Below the pieces are notes generated by a model, which made no database searches, had not been told where the DNA came from, and worked only from the letters and a program-made list of their open reading frames with translations. From DATBSL01 sp964561785 (GTDB lineage Bacteria; Acidobacteriota; Vicinamibacteria; Fen-336), in the NCBI GenBank assembly GCA_964561785.1, contig CAZLRF010000015.1, forward strand, positions 28,699 to 92,698: a stretch of 64,000 nt of DNA, in the 5' to 3' direction. This document shows positions 17,822 through 27,048 of this stretch, in pieces (positions within the stretch are counted from its first letter, which is position 1; every line of letters starts with the position of its first letter). The position numbers and the translations under genes were made by a program.

Positions 17822-19120
17822 CTAGGCCTGTCGCGGTCCGTGGAGGCGGGCGAGGGCCCGGGCGCCGATGTCCTTGCGGTACGTCATCCCGTCGAAGCGG
17901 ATCCGGCCGATCGCCTCGTACGCCCGGGCGATCGCGGACTCGAGGCTCGCCCCGAGCGCCGTGACCCCGAGCACGCGGCCCCCCACCGTCCGGACCTCGT
18001 CGTTGTCCCTCTTGGTCGCGGCGTGGTACACGATCACGTCGCCGAACTCCCGCACCGCGTCGAGGCCGGTGATCACCTTGCCGATCTCCGGCGTATCGGG
18101 GTAGCCCCGGCTCGCGAGGACCACGCAGACCGCCGGCTCCTTCGTCCACTCGATGCGGGTCTCGCCGAGCGAGCCGCTCGCGCACTGGTCGAGGATCGGC
18201 ACGAGGTCGGACTTCATCCGGGCCATGATGACCTGCGTCTCGGGGTCGCCGAAGCGCGCGTTGAACTCGAGCACCTTCGGCCCCGACTCGGTGAGCATCA
18301 GCCCCGCGAAGAGCACGCCCTGGAAGCGCCGGCCCTCCGCGGCGAGCCCGGCGATCGTGGGCACCACGATCTCCTGCATGATCCGCTTGTGGCCGTCGAG
18401 GCTGATGTTCGTGGTGGGGGAGACGGTGCCCATGCCGCCCGTGTTCGGCCCCTGGTCCCCGTCGAGGGCCCGCTTGTGGTCCTGGACCGACGCCATCGGC
18501 ACCACCCGCGCCCCGTCCGAGAAGACGAGGAAGGAGACCTCCTCCCCCTCCAGGAACTCCTCCATCACGACCTTCGCCCCGGCCGAGCCGAACTTCTTGT
18601 CGGCCATGATCCCGCCGACCACGGCCCGGGCCTCCTCCGCCCCGCTCACCACCACCGTGCCCTTCCCCGCGGCGAGGCCGTCGGCCTTGACCACGAACGG
18701 GAACCCGAAGGGGGCCTTCTCGACGAAGGCGAGCGCCTCCTCCACCGTCGCGCACACCTCGTAGCGGGGGGAGGGAATGCCGTGGCGGGTCATGAACTCG
18801 CGGGCGAAGGCCTTCGAGCCCTCGATCTCGGCCGCGCCCCGCGAGGGGCAGAAGATGCGCAGCCCGCGCCGCACGAACTCGTCCCCGATCCCGAGGACCA
18901 TCGGGAGCTCGGGGCCGACGACCGTCAGGTCCGCCTTGACCGTCTGCGCGAAGTCGGCGACCTCGACGATGCTCGAGGCGTCGATCGGAACGCAGTCCGC
19001 GATCTCCGCGATCCCCGCGTTGCCGGGCGCGCAGAACAGCTCGCCGACGAGCGGGCTCTGGCGAATCTTCCACGCCAGGGCGTGCTCCCGGCCGCCGTTG
19101 CCGACGATCAGGACCTTCAT
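17822..19120 (-). CDS. purD: Phosphoribosylamine-glycine ligase
   Basis: A 432-residue ATP-grasp enzyme that joins glycine to phosphoribosylamine in the second step of purine synthesis. It starts MKVLIVGNGGREHALAWK. Further marks are LCAPGN-like FCAPGNAGI, TVVGPELPMVLG, FVVKADGLAAGKGTVV, EEFLEGEEVSF, QDHKRALDGDQGPNTGGMG (split from SPTTNIS) and EFNARFGDPETQ. Length and motifs are complete. Upstream, TTGACA at 19158-19153 on this strand is a perfect -35, but the -10 (CACTTT at 17 bases) is poor. A diverged PurD-like paralogue is at 25708-27000. Confidence 0.96.
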   Translation of the reverse strand: MKVLIVGNGGREHALAWKIRQSPLVGELFCAPGNAGIAEIADCVPIDASSIVEVADFAQTVKADLTVVGPELPMVLGIGDEFVRRGLRIFCPSRGAAEIEGSKAFAREFMTRHGIPSPRYEVCATVEEALAFVEKAPFGFPFVVKADGLAAGKGTVVVSGAEEARAVVGGIMADKKFGSAGAKVVMEEFLEGEEVSFLVFSDGARVVPMASVQDHKRALDGDQGPNTGGMGTVSPTTNISLDGHKRIMQEIVVPTIAGLAAEGRRFQGVLFAGLMLTESGPKVLEFNARFGDPETQVIMARMKSDLVPILDQCASGSLGETRIEWTKEPAVCVVLASRGYPDTPEIGKVITGLDAVREFGDVIVYHAATKRDNDEVRTVGGRVLGVTALGASLESAIARAYEAIGRIRFDGMTYRKDIGARALARLHGPRQA

Positions 19121-19164
19121 GTTCGCGGAAAAGTGACACGCGCCCCTCTCCCTGTCAACCGCGT

Positions 19165-19172
19165 GCTAGCCT
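19165..19172 (+). promoter_or_regulatory. Possible extended -10 (TGCTAGCCT) before the second GT-C gene
   Basis: TG-C-TAGCCT starts here and ends 10 bases before the ATG at 19183. The hexamer TAGCCT is the one used in the TTGAC-type promoters at 34741 and 59570, but no -35 is seen at the right distance. Confidence 0.35.
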
Positions 19173-19182
19173 TTCGGCGGCC

Positions 19183-20901
19183 ATGAGCGGGCTTCTCGCC
19201 GTCCTCCTCTGGGTCGCCCTGTGCATCCGCTGGTTCGACGTGGCGGCCCCCTTCCGCCCGGTCGTCCTCGCCGCGGTGCCCCCCGGGGTCCTCCTCGCCG
19301 CCACGATCGTCCCCGCCGCGCGGTGGCTCCGGGGGCGGCGCCGCGCCCTCGCCGGGGCGGCCCTCGGGGCGGAGTGGCGCTCGCTCCTGCTCGTCCTCGC
19401 CCTCGCCTTCTTCTTCCGCCTGCCCGTGGTCGCCGGGGGAGCGGCCTCGGCGGTCACCCCGGACGGCGCGCTGTCCGGGATCGTGGCCCTGCGCCTCGCG
19501 GAGGGCTCCGAGCGGCTCGTCTTCGTGCCCCAGGTGCCCTACAGCGGCAGCCTCAAGTCGCATCTCGTCGCCGTGCTGATGCTCGCCCTCGATCCGGCTC
19601 GCGCCTTCGCCCTCGGGTCGGTCCTCTTCTACCTCCTCCACGTGGCCGGTCTCCACCGCCTGGCCCTCCTCGTCGCCTCCCCCCGCGCGGCGCTCCTCGC
19701 CGGTCTTTTCGCCGCCTTCAGCCCGGCCTTCGTGACCCGGTACAGCCTCAGCAACGACGGCAACTACGTCGAGGTGCTGGCTCTCGGGACGTGGGCGCTG
19801 TGGCTCGCGGCGCGGGCGGCCCGGGAGGAGGAGCACCGCGCGACGCTCGCCCTCGCCGCGGGCCTTCTCCTCGGCCTCGGCTTCTGGTGCCACATCCTGG
19901 CCGTCGTCCACCTCGCGGCGCTCGCGGCCTTCTTCGCGGTCCTCGCCGCGGCCCCCGGCGGCGGGGCGCGCCGGCGCGCCGGCCCTCTCCTCGCCCTCGG
20001 CTTCGGGGCGGCGGTCGGGTACGTCCCGGGAATCCTCTGGAACGCCGCGAGCGGCTGGCTCTCCTTCCGCTACCTGGTCCCCGGCGAGGCGCGCGCCGGC
20101 GAGACGGGCGCGACGGGCCTCGCGGCGGTCGCGGCCGGTCTCGGCGAGAAGGCGCGGCTCATGGTGGTCGACCACTGGCCCGTCCTGATGGGCTACGACA
20201 CCGGCTACCGCCCCGCGATCGACCGCCTGCTGCTCGCCCTGGCCTGGCTCGGCGTCGGGGCGGCCGTCTTCGCGTCGGCGCGGGCCGCCCGCCGGGCCCT
20301 GCGCGAGCGCTCGCTTCCCCTCGCCCTCCTGCTGCTCTTCGCCGCGGCGAACCTCTCGATCGCGCTCCTGGCCCTGCCCCACGTCCCCGGCAACCCGCGC
20401 TACATCCTCTTCCTGATGTCGGTCCTGCCCGTTCTCCTCGCCGACGCGCTGGGCACGGGGCGGCGCCGCGCCGTCCTCTTCGTCCTGATCGCCACGGGGG
20501 CGGTCGCGTCGTTCGCCCAGGTGCCGCCCACCCTGCGGCAGGACGCGCGGTGGCGGGAGCTGGTCGCCGGGATGGAGGGGGCGGGGGTCCTTCGCTGCTA
20601 CACCGACTTCTTCCTCGCGACGCGGATCAACTTCCTCTCCTCCGAGCGGATCGTCTGCTCGGCGAAGCTCGGGCCCAACACCACCGAGTACTTCTTCGAC
20701 TACCGCATGCGCGTCGAGGAGGCGCGCGAGGCCGCGATCGTCGCGGTCAACCGCACCTCGGCGGCCCGGATCGAGCGGAGGCTCGACGAGCTCGGCGTCG
20801 CGCACGAGCGTCTCGACCTGATGAAGCCCGTGATCCTGCCCCGCTCGCGCAAGGTCGAGCCCGAGGAGCTGTTCCCGGGGCGGGAGTTCCCGATGCGGTG
20901 A
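19183..20901 (+). CDS. Multi-spanning GT-C/GT39-like membrane protein
   Basis: A 572-residue polytopic membrane protein. Two N-terminal segments precede a long block of about ten hydrophobic helices; about 120 C-terminal residues are soluble. The first loop (ASAVTPDGALSGIVALRL) has the acidic position expected of polyprenyl-phosphate sugar transferases, and LPHVPGNPRYILFLMSVLP resembles the late helix region of PMT_2 proteins. I therefore call it GT-C-like, with unknown sugar and acceptor. The C-terminal segment (RCYTDFFLATRINFLSSERIV split at FLA) matches similar proteins in the same superfamily. It is divergent from purD, and a strong hairpin follows the stop. Confidence 0.7.
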   Translation: MSGLLAVLLWVALCIRWFDVAAPFRPVVLAAVPPGVLLAATIVPAARWLRGRRRALAGAALGAEWRSLLLVLALAFFFRLPVVAGGAASAVTPDGALSGIVALRLAEGSERLVFVPQVPYSGSLKSHLVAVLMLALDPARAFALGSVLFYLLHVAGLHRLALLVASPRAALLAGLFAAFSPAFVTRYSLSNDGNYVEVLALGTWALWLAARAAREEEHRATLALAAGLLLGLGFWCHILAVVHLAALAAFFAVLAAAPGGGARRRAGPLLALGFGAAVGYVPGILWNAASGWLSFRYLVPGEARAGETGATGLAAVAAGLGEKARLMVVDHWPVLMGYDTGYRPAIDRLLLALAWLGVGAAVFASARAARRALRERSLPLALLLLFAAANLSIALLALPHVPGNPRYILFLMSVLPVLLADALGTGRRRAVLFVLIATGAVASFAQVPPTLRQDARWRELVAGMEGAGVLRCYTDFFLATRINFLSSERIVCSAKLGPNTTEYFFDYRMRVEEAREAAIVAVNRTSAARIERRLDELGVAHERLDLMKPVILPRSRKVEPEELFPGREFPMR

Positions 20902-20911
20902 AGCGGGGGGC

Positions 20912-20943
20912 GTCCCGGGGAGCCGTCCGGCGCTCCCCGGGAC
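20912..20943. terminator. Bidirectional terminator-like hairpin
   Basis: A perfect 12-base stem, GTCCCGGGGAGC pairing with GCTCCCCGGGAC, with an 8-base loop. It lies in the 50-base gap between two convergent genes (stops at 20901 and 20952). There is no T-tract on either side, so it may act as a stem-only or Rho-assisted terminator. Confidence 0.6.
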
Positions 20944-20951
20944 ACCGCGCC

Positions 20952-23639
20952 CTACGGCGCAAGCTCGGTGGTGACCACGGCCCCTCCCATCTGGGGCAGG
21001 GTCGCCACCGTCTTGACGACCTTGCGGGAGTCCTTCGCCACCCAGATCGTGGTCGTGCCCGGCTCGCCCTCGGCCGAGGTGATCTCCACCTTCCACGCCT
21101 CGAACGCCCCGGCGGGGACCGTGACCGTCTCCGGGCCCGCGACCTTCGCCTGCTTGAGCTGCACCTTCTGCTGGCGCACGTCGAAGTTGCGGAACGTGGC
21201 GGTGAAGCCGTCGGCGAGGGGCAGGGCGGCGATCGCGTCGTTCCCGCCCGCGCCGTCGGCGAAGAGCTCTCCGCCGAGGTCGACCGACACCGGCTTGGGC
21301 TCGCCGCCCATGGCCACCGTGCCGGTGGCCCGGCCGCCCTCGAAGACGAGCTCGATCGCCGCCGGCCCCTGCTTGATCGACCGCTTCCGGGCGGCGAGCG
21401 TCGCCTTGTCCACGGTCGTGACGTCGACCGCGTCGCCCATCGGCATCTTGGCGGTGGCGGTGACCACGAACGTCGCTCCCCCGTCCTCGATCGTCTGGGC
21501 GATGGACATGGGGAACGTCTGCCCGCCGGCCTCGATCTTCCCCTGGTAGCTGAGGCGGCCCGGGGTGAGCGAGGCGGCGGTCTTCGGCAGGCCCACCGCG
21601 GCGGGGTCCACCGCCTTCGAGAGCACGACCGTCTTCGGGTCGACGGTGATCTCCGCGAGCCGCTTCACGACCTCCGGCGTCCCGCCCTTCTGGGCCCGGC
21701 CGCCGAGGTGCTTCTCGAAGAAGCCCTCGGTCGCCGCCCACAGGGCCATGCTGTTCACCGGGCGGGCGAAGCCGTGGCCCTCGTCGGGGGCGAGGATGTA
21801 CTCGACGGGGAAGCCGCGGTCGCGCAGGGCGATCACGATCTGCTCCGACTCCGCCTTCTTCACCCGCGGGTCGTTGGCACCCTGGGCGACGAGGAGCGGC
21901 GTCCGGATCTTCTGCGCTGACGTGAGGGGCGACTGACGCACGAGCTGCGCCCGTCCCTCGGGCTTCGTGGGGTCGCCCATCCGCTCGTGGAAGACGATCC
22001 GGCCGGCCTCCCAGTAGGGCGGGATCGACTCGAGGAGCGTGATCAGGTTGGAGGGGCCGACGATCGAGACGGCGGCGGCGTAGAGCTCGGGGGTGAACGC
22101 CACGCCGGCGAGGGTCGCGTAGCCGCCGTAGGAGCCCCCCATGATCCCGACCCGCTTCGGGTCGGCGATGCCCTGGCCCACGAGCCACTTCACGCCCCAG
22201 GTGATGTCGTCCTGCATCTTGTCGCCCCACTGCCGGTTGCCGGCGTTGAGGAACGTCTTGCCGTAGCCGGTCGAGCCGCGGAAGTTCGGCTGCAGGACGG
22301 CGTAGCCGCGGTTGGCGAGGAACTGTGCGAGGTTGTCGAAGCCCCAGCCGTCGCGGGCCCACGGCCCCCCGTGGGGGAGCACGATCGCCGGGAGACTCTT
22401 CGCCGGCACGCCGCGGGGCAGGGTGAGGAACGCCGGGATCTCGAGGCCGTCCGACGACGGGTAGCGCACCGCCTTCATCTCGGCCATGTGCTCGCGCGGG
22501 ATCCGCTCGCGCACCTTGTACTGGAGGGTGAGCTGCTTCGTCGAACGGTCGAAGAGGTGGCGCTCGCCGGGGTCCGTGTCGCTCGACGCCGTGATCAGCC
22601 ACATCCGGTCGTCGGCGGTCGACGAGCCGGGCTCGACGTCCTTACCGGGGAACCTGGACTGGAGCAGCTTGTAGTCGGCCTCCCAGGCCTTGTCCCGGAA
22701 GTAGACGCGTACCCGGTCGTCCTCGTAGCGGGTCGCCACCAGCTCGTCGGTGGCCTCGGCGAAGACGGCGCCCCCGAAGTCGACGCGGTTCATCGGGTCG
22801 GACTCGACGAGCTCCTCCTTGCCGGTCGCGGGGTCGAAGAGCACGAGGCGGGTGAGGTCGGCGTCACCCTTGTTCGTCTGCATGTAGACGCGCTTGCCGT
22901 CCTTGTGGAAGCGCTCGGGTCCGCAGGTCTCGAACACGCTGCAGGAGTAGACGAGCCTGAAGCCGTCCGGCAGCACCTCGAGGACCTCGGTGTCGCCCTT
23001 GTCGGTCGTGCGCAGCGCCATCCGCAGGCGTCCCTCGAGGTCGAACACCCAGCCCGCGATGCGGTCGGTGTTCTTCCGCACGAGCTCGCGCTTGCCGGTG
23101 GAGATCTGCACCTCGTACACGTCGTGCCACGCCGGGTCGCGGTCGTTGAGGCCGACGAAGATCGTGTCGGGCGACGTCTTCGGGACGTCGTAGATGAACG
23201 CCCGCGCTCCCTTGGCGTCGGTGAGGTTGCGCGAGGGGGGCACGTCCTGCCCCTCGGCCTTCGCGCCGGCGGGGTCGACGGCCCACACGTTGAAGTTCTC
23301 GTCCCCGTCGTTGTCTTTCACGTAGAGGAGGAGCCGGCTGTCCCGGGTCCAGAAGAAGCCGGGGATGGGCCGCTTCGTCTCGGCGGTCACGCGGCGGGCG
23401 GCCTCGAAGGGCTCGCCCGTCTTCTTGACCCAGAGGTTGCGGGTGTCGCTCCACGGCTTGAGGAAGGCGACGTACCGGCCGTCGGGGGAGAGCTGCGCCC
23501 CGGAGATCTCGGGGTTGCCGAAGTAGAGCTCGCGGTCGAGCAGCGGCGGGAGCCCGGCCTCGGCCGCCGCGGCGCCTGCCGCGAGGCCCAGGACGAGGGC
23601 GAGGGACGCCCAGGGGGCGAACCGGACGAGTCGGGTCAT
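20952..23639 (-). CDS. Secreted S9 prolyl oligopeptidase-family peptidase with extra C-terminal domain
   Basis: An 895-residue exported serine peptidase of the S9 family (dipeptidyl/acylaminoacyl peptidase type). A signal peptide covers about residues 1-27 (ending GAAAAEA). The N-terminal beta-propeller spans about 40-380. The alpha/beta-hydrolase domain has LPHGGPWARD, NFRGSTGYGK, the nucleophile in GIMGGSYGGYA, the Asp in QGANDPRV and the His in DEGHGFARP. Usual S9 enzymes end near residue 660. Here another 210 or so residues follow (LSYQGKIEAGGQTFPMSI to FEAWKVEITSAEGEPG), resembling DUF3108-type beta-barrel domains. The start is the ATG at 23639, with GGAGG 10 bases upstream. It probably digests peptides in the periplasm. 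Confidence 0.88.
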   Translation of the reverse strand: MTRLVRFAPWASLALVLGLAAGAAAAEAGLPPLLDRELYFGNPEISGAQLSPDGRYVAFLKPWSDTRNLWVKKTGEPFEAARRVTAETKRPIPGFFWTRDSRLLLYVKDNDGDENFNVWAVDPAGAKAEGQDVPPSRNLTDAKGARAFIYDVPKTSPDTIFVGLNDRDPAWHDVYEVQISTGKRELVRKNTDRIAGWVFDLEGRLRMALRTTDKGDTEVLEVLPDGFRLVYSCSVFETCGPERFHKDGKRVYMQTNKGDADLTRLVLFDPATGKEELVESDPMNRVDFGGAVFAEATDELVATRYEDDRVRVYFRDKAWEADYKLLQSRFPGKDVEPGSSTADDRMWLITASSDTDPGERHLFDRSTKQLTLQYKVRERIPREHMAEMKAVRYPSSDGLEIPAFLTLPRGVPAKSLPAIVLPHGGPWARDGWGFDNLAQFLANRGYAVLQPNFRGSTGYGKTFLNAGNRQWGDKMQDDITWGVKWLVGQGIADPKRVGIMGGSYGGYATLAGVAFTPELYAAAVSIVGPSNLITLLESIPPYWEAGRIVFHERMGDPTKPEGRAQLVRQSPLTSAQKIRTPLLVAQGANDPRVKKAESEQIVIALRDRGFPVEYILAPDEGHGFARPVNSMALWAATEGFFEKHLGGRAQKGGTPEVVKRLAEITVDPKTVVLSKAVDPAAVGLPKTAASLTPGRLSYQGKIEAGGQTFPMSIAQTIEDGGATFVVTATAKMPMGDAVDVTTVDKATLAARKRSIKQGPAAIELVFEGGRATGTVAMGGEPKPVSVDLGGELFADGAGGNDAIAALPLADGFTATFRNFDVRQQKVQLKQAKVAGPETVTVPAGAFEAWKVEITSAEGEPGTTTIWVAKDSRKVVKTVATLPQMGGAVVTTELAP

Positions 23640-23810
23640 CGGGTCGAAGCCTCCGTGCTGAAGGGGATGGGGGGAACGCCGGCGGGATGAGCCAGGGGGC
23701 ACCACCACAGGATACGGCACGCGGGCGGGCGGGGTTCCCTCCGTCGCGTCGCGCCTCCTCGTCGGGGTCCCGGTGTGATACGGTTCGCCCGCGCAGGCGG
23801 GAGGCCCGCG

Positions 23811-25688
23811 ATGACGGCAGACAGGGACGACACCGCGCCGGTCCACGCCGCCCCCGACCTCGCCGTCCCCCTGCGGGCCGGTCCCCTCCGGCTGACCTTC
23901 GACCGCGGCGGCCTGCGGTGGATCCGGCTCGGCCAGCGCGAGGTCGTGCGCGGGATCTACGTCGCCGTCCGGGAGCCGGGCTGGGCCACCGTCCCCGCCG
24001 TGCTCGAAGACCTCGAGATCGAGGCCGAGCCCGAGTCGTTCCGCGTCCGCTTCCGCGCACGGCACCGGCGGGGCGCCGTCCGTTTCGACTGGGAGGGCCG
24101 GATCGAGGGCTTCGCCGACGGCCGCATCGTGTTCCGGATGGACGGGGTGGCCGAAGCGACGTTCCTCCGCAACCGCATCGGCTTCTGCGTCCTGCACCCG
24201 GCCGAGGAGTGCGCCGGGCGGGAGTGCATCGTGGAGACGACGGACGGCGACCGGCTCGAGCAGTCCTTCCCCTCCCTGGTCGCGCCCCACCAGCCCTTCC
24301 GCAGCGTGCGCGCGATCCTCCACGAGGTGACGCCGGGCGTCGAGGTCGAGGTGAGGATGGAGGGCGAGACGTTCGAGACCGAGGACCAGAGAAACTGGTC
24401 GGACGCCTCGTTCAAGACCTACGGCACGCCCCTGCACCTGCCGATCCCGGTCGAGGTGGTCGAGGGGACGCGGATCTCGCAGAGCGTCACGGTCTCGATC
24501 TTCGGCATCACCGCCGAGCCCGTGCGCGAGGCGGCGGCGACGGTGCCGGGGTCGCAGCCGAAGAGGCGCAACAGCACCGAGCCGGTGGTGGTGACGGTCG
24601 ACGCGTCGCGCCGCTCGAAGCTCCCGGCGATCGGCCTCGGCGGCGGCCACCTCGTGGCGCTCTCCGCGCAGGACGCCCTTCTCCTGCGCCCGATCCGGCC
24701 GGCCCACCTGCGGGCCGACCTGCGCCTGGAGGAGGGAGGGTGGGAGGCCGCGCTCGACCGCGCGGCGGCGAACGCCCGCCTCCTCGGCGTCCCGCTCGAG
24801 CTCGCCCTCTTCCTCCCCGAGGACTCCCGCGAGGCGCTCCTGGCCCTCGCCGAGCGCGCCGCGTCGCTCCGCGTGCCGGTGGCGGCGTGGCTCGTCTACC
24901 GCGCGTCGGACGGCACCACCGGCGAGGGGGACGTCTCCCGCGCGCGCCGGGCCCTCGCCGACGTCTGCGCGGGGGCGCTGTTCGCCGGGGGCAGCGACGC
25001 CCACTTCGCCGAGCTCAACCGACGGCGGGTCGCCGCCCGCGGGGCCGACCGCCTGGCGATCGCCGTCCACCCGCAGGTCCACGCGTTCGACGACGCGACG
25101 CTCTTCGAGAACACGGGAAGCCTGCGCGCAGTGGCGGAGACGATCCGGAGCTTCGCCGGCGCCACGTCGCTCGCCGCCTCCCCGGTGACCCTGCGGCCGC
25201 GGACGGACCCGCGGCCCCCGGCCTCGCGCGTGGAGGGGGAGCCGCCGTTCACGGACGACCCGCGGCAGCGGACGCCCCTCGCCGCGGCGTGGGCGCTCGC
25301 CTTCCTCGGCGCCGCCGCCGACGCGGGCTTCGCGAGCCTCACGTTCTTCGAGCTCCTCGGCCCCCGCGGCCTGGCCGACGCGGGCGTGGCCTTCCCGGTC
25401 CTCCACGCGCTTTCGGACGTGGCCGCGGTCCGCGCGGCCGAGGCTGTCGCGGCCCGCTCCCGGCGCCCGGAGCGCGTGCGGGCGTTCGCCCTCGGGGCGG
25501 GGAGCGCCGCCCGCGTGTTCCTCGCCAACGTCACGGCCGACACCCACCCGGTCCGCCTCGACGGCCTCGTCGGACCGCTGCGGCGGGCGTCGCTCGGCGC
25601 GCCGGGGCCGGGCGAGCCGGTCGAAGGCGCGATCGAGCTGCGGCCCCACGAGATCGCGTGCGTCGACGCGGGCCCGGCCGGCCCCTGA
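23811..25688 (+). CDS. D-apionate lactonase-like protein
   Basis: A 625-residue protein matching the D-apionate lactonase (ApnL) family, which opens the lactone of the branched sugar acid apionate, a plant cell-wall product. The N-terminal half is beta-rich and shows the family pattern LRWIRLGQREVVRGIYVAVR, then NRIGFCVLHPAEECAG, LVAPHQPFRSVRAI and ETEDQRNWSDASFKTYGTPL. The C-terminal half is TIM-barrel/glycosidase-like. The ATG at 23811 is chosen because GGGAGG precedes it at a 6-base spacing; an in-frame ATG at 23775 lacks this. No other apiose genes are beside it, so the physiological substrate is uncertain. It is divergent from the S9 peptidase and convergent with the PurD-like gene. Confidence 0.72.
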   Translation: MTADRDDTAPVHAAPDLAVPLRAGPLRLTFDRGGLRWIRLGQREVVRGIYVAVREPGWATVPAVLEDLEIEAEPESFRVRFRARHRRGAVRFDWEGRIEGFADGRIVFRMDGVAEATFLRNRIGFCVLHPAEECAGRECIVETTDGDRLEQSFPSLVAPHQPFRSVRAILHEVTPGVEVEVRMEGETFETEDQRNWSDASFKTYGTPLHLPIPVEVVEGTRISQSVTVSIFGITAEPVREAAATVPGSQPKRRNSTEPVVVTVDASRRSKLPAIGLGGGHLVALSAQDALLLRPIRPAHLRADLRLEEGGWEAALDRAAANARLLGVPLELALFLPEDSREALLALAERAASLRVPVAAWLVYRASDGTTGEGDVSRARRALADVCAGALFAGGSDAHFAELNRRRVAARGADRLAIAVHPQVHAFDDATLFENTGSLRAVAETIRSFAGATSLAASPVTLRPRTDPRPPASRVEGEPPFTDDPRQRTPLAAAWALAFLGAAADAGFASLTFFELLGPRGLADAGVAFPVLHALSDVAAVRAAEAVAARSRRPERVRAFALGAGSAARVFLANVTADTHPVRLDGLVGPLRRASLGAPGPGEPVEGAIELRPHEIACVDAGPAGP

Positions 25689-25707
25689 GACGGGCGCGCT
25701 CCGCGCT

Positions 25708-27000
25708 TCAGTCCCGCAGGTAGCCCCAGGAGTGGAGCCGGTCCGAGTCCTCCTCGGACCACCGGTCGCCCACGTCCTCGCGGTAGTACATGTTGGGGAT
25801 CATGACGTTGCGCACGCGGTTGTAGGCCTGGCGCTGGGCCTGCTTCATCGTCGACCCGGTGCCGCAGACGATGAGCACGACCCCCGAGGTGCCGGTCACC
25901 AGCCACTCGCCGTTCACGGTGCGCACGTCCTCGATGTGGTAGCCGTCGCGGCTCGGGCCCTTGAAGAGGATCACCGCGTCCTTCGAGCTGCTCTCGAAGG
26001 TCTGCCGGTCCTTGAACGGGAAGGGTGGCACCACGATGCGGACGCCGACCTGGAAGCCGCTGCGCGCCCGTATCTTCGTGATCGAGCCCTCGGCCAGCCT
26101 CGCGAGGAGCTCCCCGATCGGAGTCAGCAGCCCTTCCTGCTGGATGCTGATCGTGGGGTAGCCGAACCGCGAGGTGAACTCGAGAGGGTAGATCCCGTTG
26201 TTGTTCACGATGCAGTTCACGTCGATGTATCCGACGTAGCCCTCCTCGCGCAGCTTCGGCTCCATCGGCTTGAGGGTCGCGTTGAAGATCCGGTTGGGCT
26301 CGCTCCAGAACATGGCGGTCCCCATCTCGCCCGTCGAGGGGCCGATGTCGCCCGGGAAGAGCTTCTTGTGCTCGAAGTTCACGCAGATCGGGGTGACGAA
26401 CTCCCTCCCGTTGAAGAAGCCGCCGGTCGCCACCTCGACGCCCATGATGCGGCGCTGGAGCTGGAAGTCCTTGATCTTGTCCGACCAGGCCCGCTTGTAG
26501 TCCTCGAGCACCTCGACCACGTCCCGGCCGTCCTCCTCCTCGCCCACGTACAGCAGCCGCTTGTAGTTCTGGGCCTCGCCGCTCGGCTTGATGACGTAGC
26601 GGTTGGGGTTCCTCCGCACGTACGCGATCGCCTCGTCGAACGAGGTGAAGTTCTCCTGGGGGATGATGGCGACTCCGGCCGCGCGGAGCTCCTGCTGGCC
26701 GAAGGCCCGGTCGTCCTCCAGCCGGTCCGTGTAGGGCGTTCCCCCGACGACCTTCTTCCCCGCCCGGCGAAGCTCCTGCGCCCAGGCGCCCATGCCCAGC
26801 ACGTCGTCGAAGACGACCACGTCGGCCCAGTCGACCTCCCGGCGCCAGTCGTCGCACTTCGGGACGAAGCCGTCGGCGATGCCGCGCTCCTCCTCGTCCT
26901 GGATCCACAGGCGCGCGTCGTGGCCTTCCTTGACCACCTGCCACGCGATGTCGGCGATGAGGCCGTCGAAGGAGACGAAGAGGAACCGGGAGCCGGGCAC
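25708..27000 (-). CDS. PurD-like ATP-grasp protein (diverged paralogue)
   Basis: A 430-residue ATP-grasp protein related to phosphoribosylamine-glycine ligase but clearly different from the standard PurD at 17822. It lacks the GNGGREHAL start; instead it opens RFLFVSFDGLIADIAWQV. It keeps PurD-like parts: YVIKPSGEAQNYKRLLYVG, FQLQRRIMGVEVATGGFF, LFPGDIGPSTGEMGTAMF, YVGYIDVNCIVNN and LEFTSRFGYPTISIQ. Its substrate is therefore unclear: an archaeal-like PurD, or a ligase of another amino compound. The start is GTG at 27000 with a perfect AGGAGGT upstream and a TGCTAGAAT extended -10. It lies 48 bases downstream of rsmI. Confidence 0.75.
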   Translation of the reverse strand: MPGSRFLFVSFDGLIADIAWQVVKEGHDARLWIQDEEERGIADGFVPKCDDWRREVDWADVVVFDDVLGMGAWAQELRRAGKKVVGGTPYTDRLEDDRAFGQQELRAAGVAIIPQENFTSFDEAIAYVRRNPNRYVIKPSGEAQNYKRLLYVGEEEDGRDVVEVLEDYKRAWSDKIKDFQLQRRIMGVEVATGGFFNGREFVTPICVNFEHKKLFPGDIGPSTGEMGTAMFWSEPNRIFNATLKPMEPKLREEGYVGYIDVNCIVNNNGIYPLEFTSRFGYPTISIQQEGLLTPIGELLARLAEGSITKIRARSGFQVGVRIVVPPFPFKDRQTFESSSKDAVILFKGPSRDGYHIEDVRTVNGEWLVTGTSGVVLIVCGTGSTMKQAQRQAYNRVRNVMIPNMYYREDVGDRWSEEDSDRLHSWGYLRD

Positions 27001-27025
27001 GGAGGCACCTCCTGGCGAGCGCCCG

Positions 27026-27034
27026 ATTCTAGCA
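27026..27034 (-). promoter_or_regulatory. Extended -10 TGCTAGAAT for the PurD-like gene
   Basis: On the minus strand, TG-C-TAGAAT lies 25 bases before the GTG start at 27000, leaving room for the strong Shine-Dalgarno. The neighbouring bases TAGAATCG recur exactly before the starts of lldP and of the hybrid kinase. No -35 is evident. Confidence 0.45.
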
Positions 27035-27048
27035 GGGGGGCGTGGCCC

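Noticed and set aside
19139..19172. TGTCAA...TAGCCT read as a plus-strand promoter for the GT-C gene
   Set aside because: The hexamers are only 8 bases apart. TGTCAA is the complement of TTGACA and faces purD instead.
16226..19186. Long plus-strand open frame opposite purD and the GT-C gene
   Set aside because: The product is Glu/Arg/Gly low-complexity sequence. The minus strand carries the recognisable purD and membrane enzyme.
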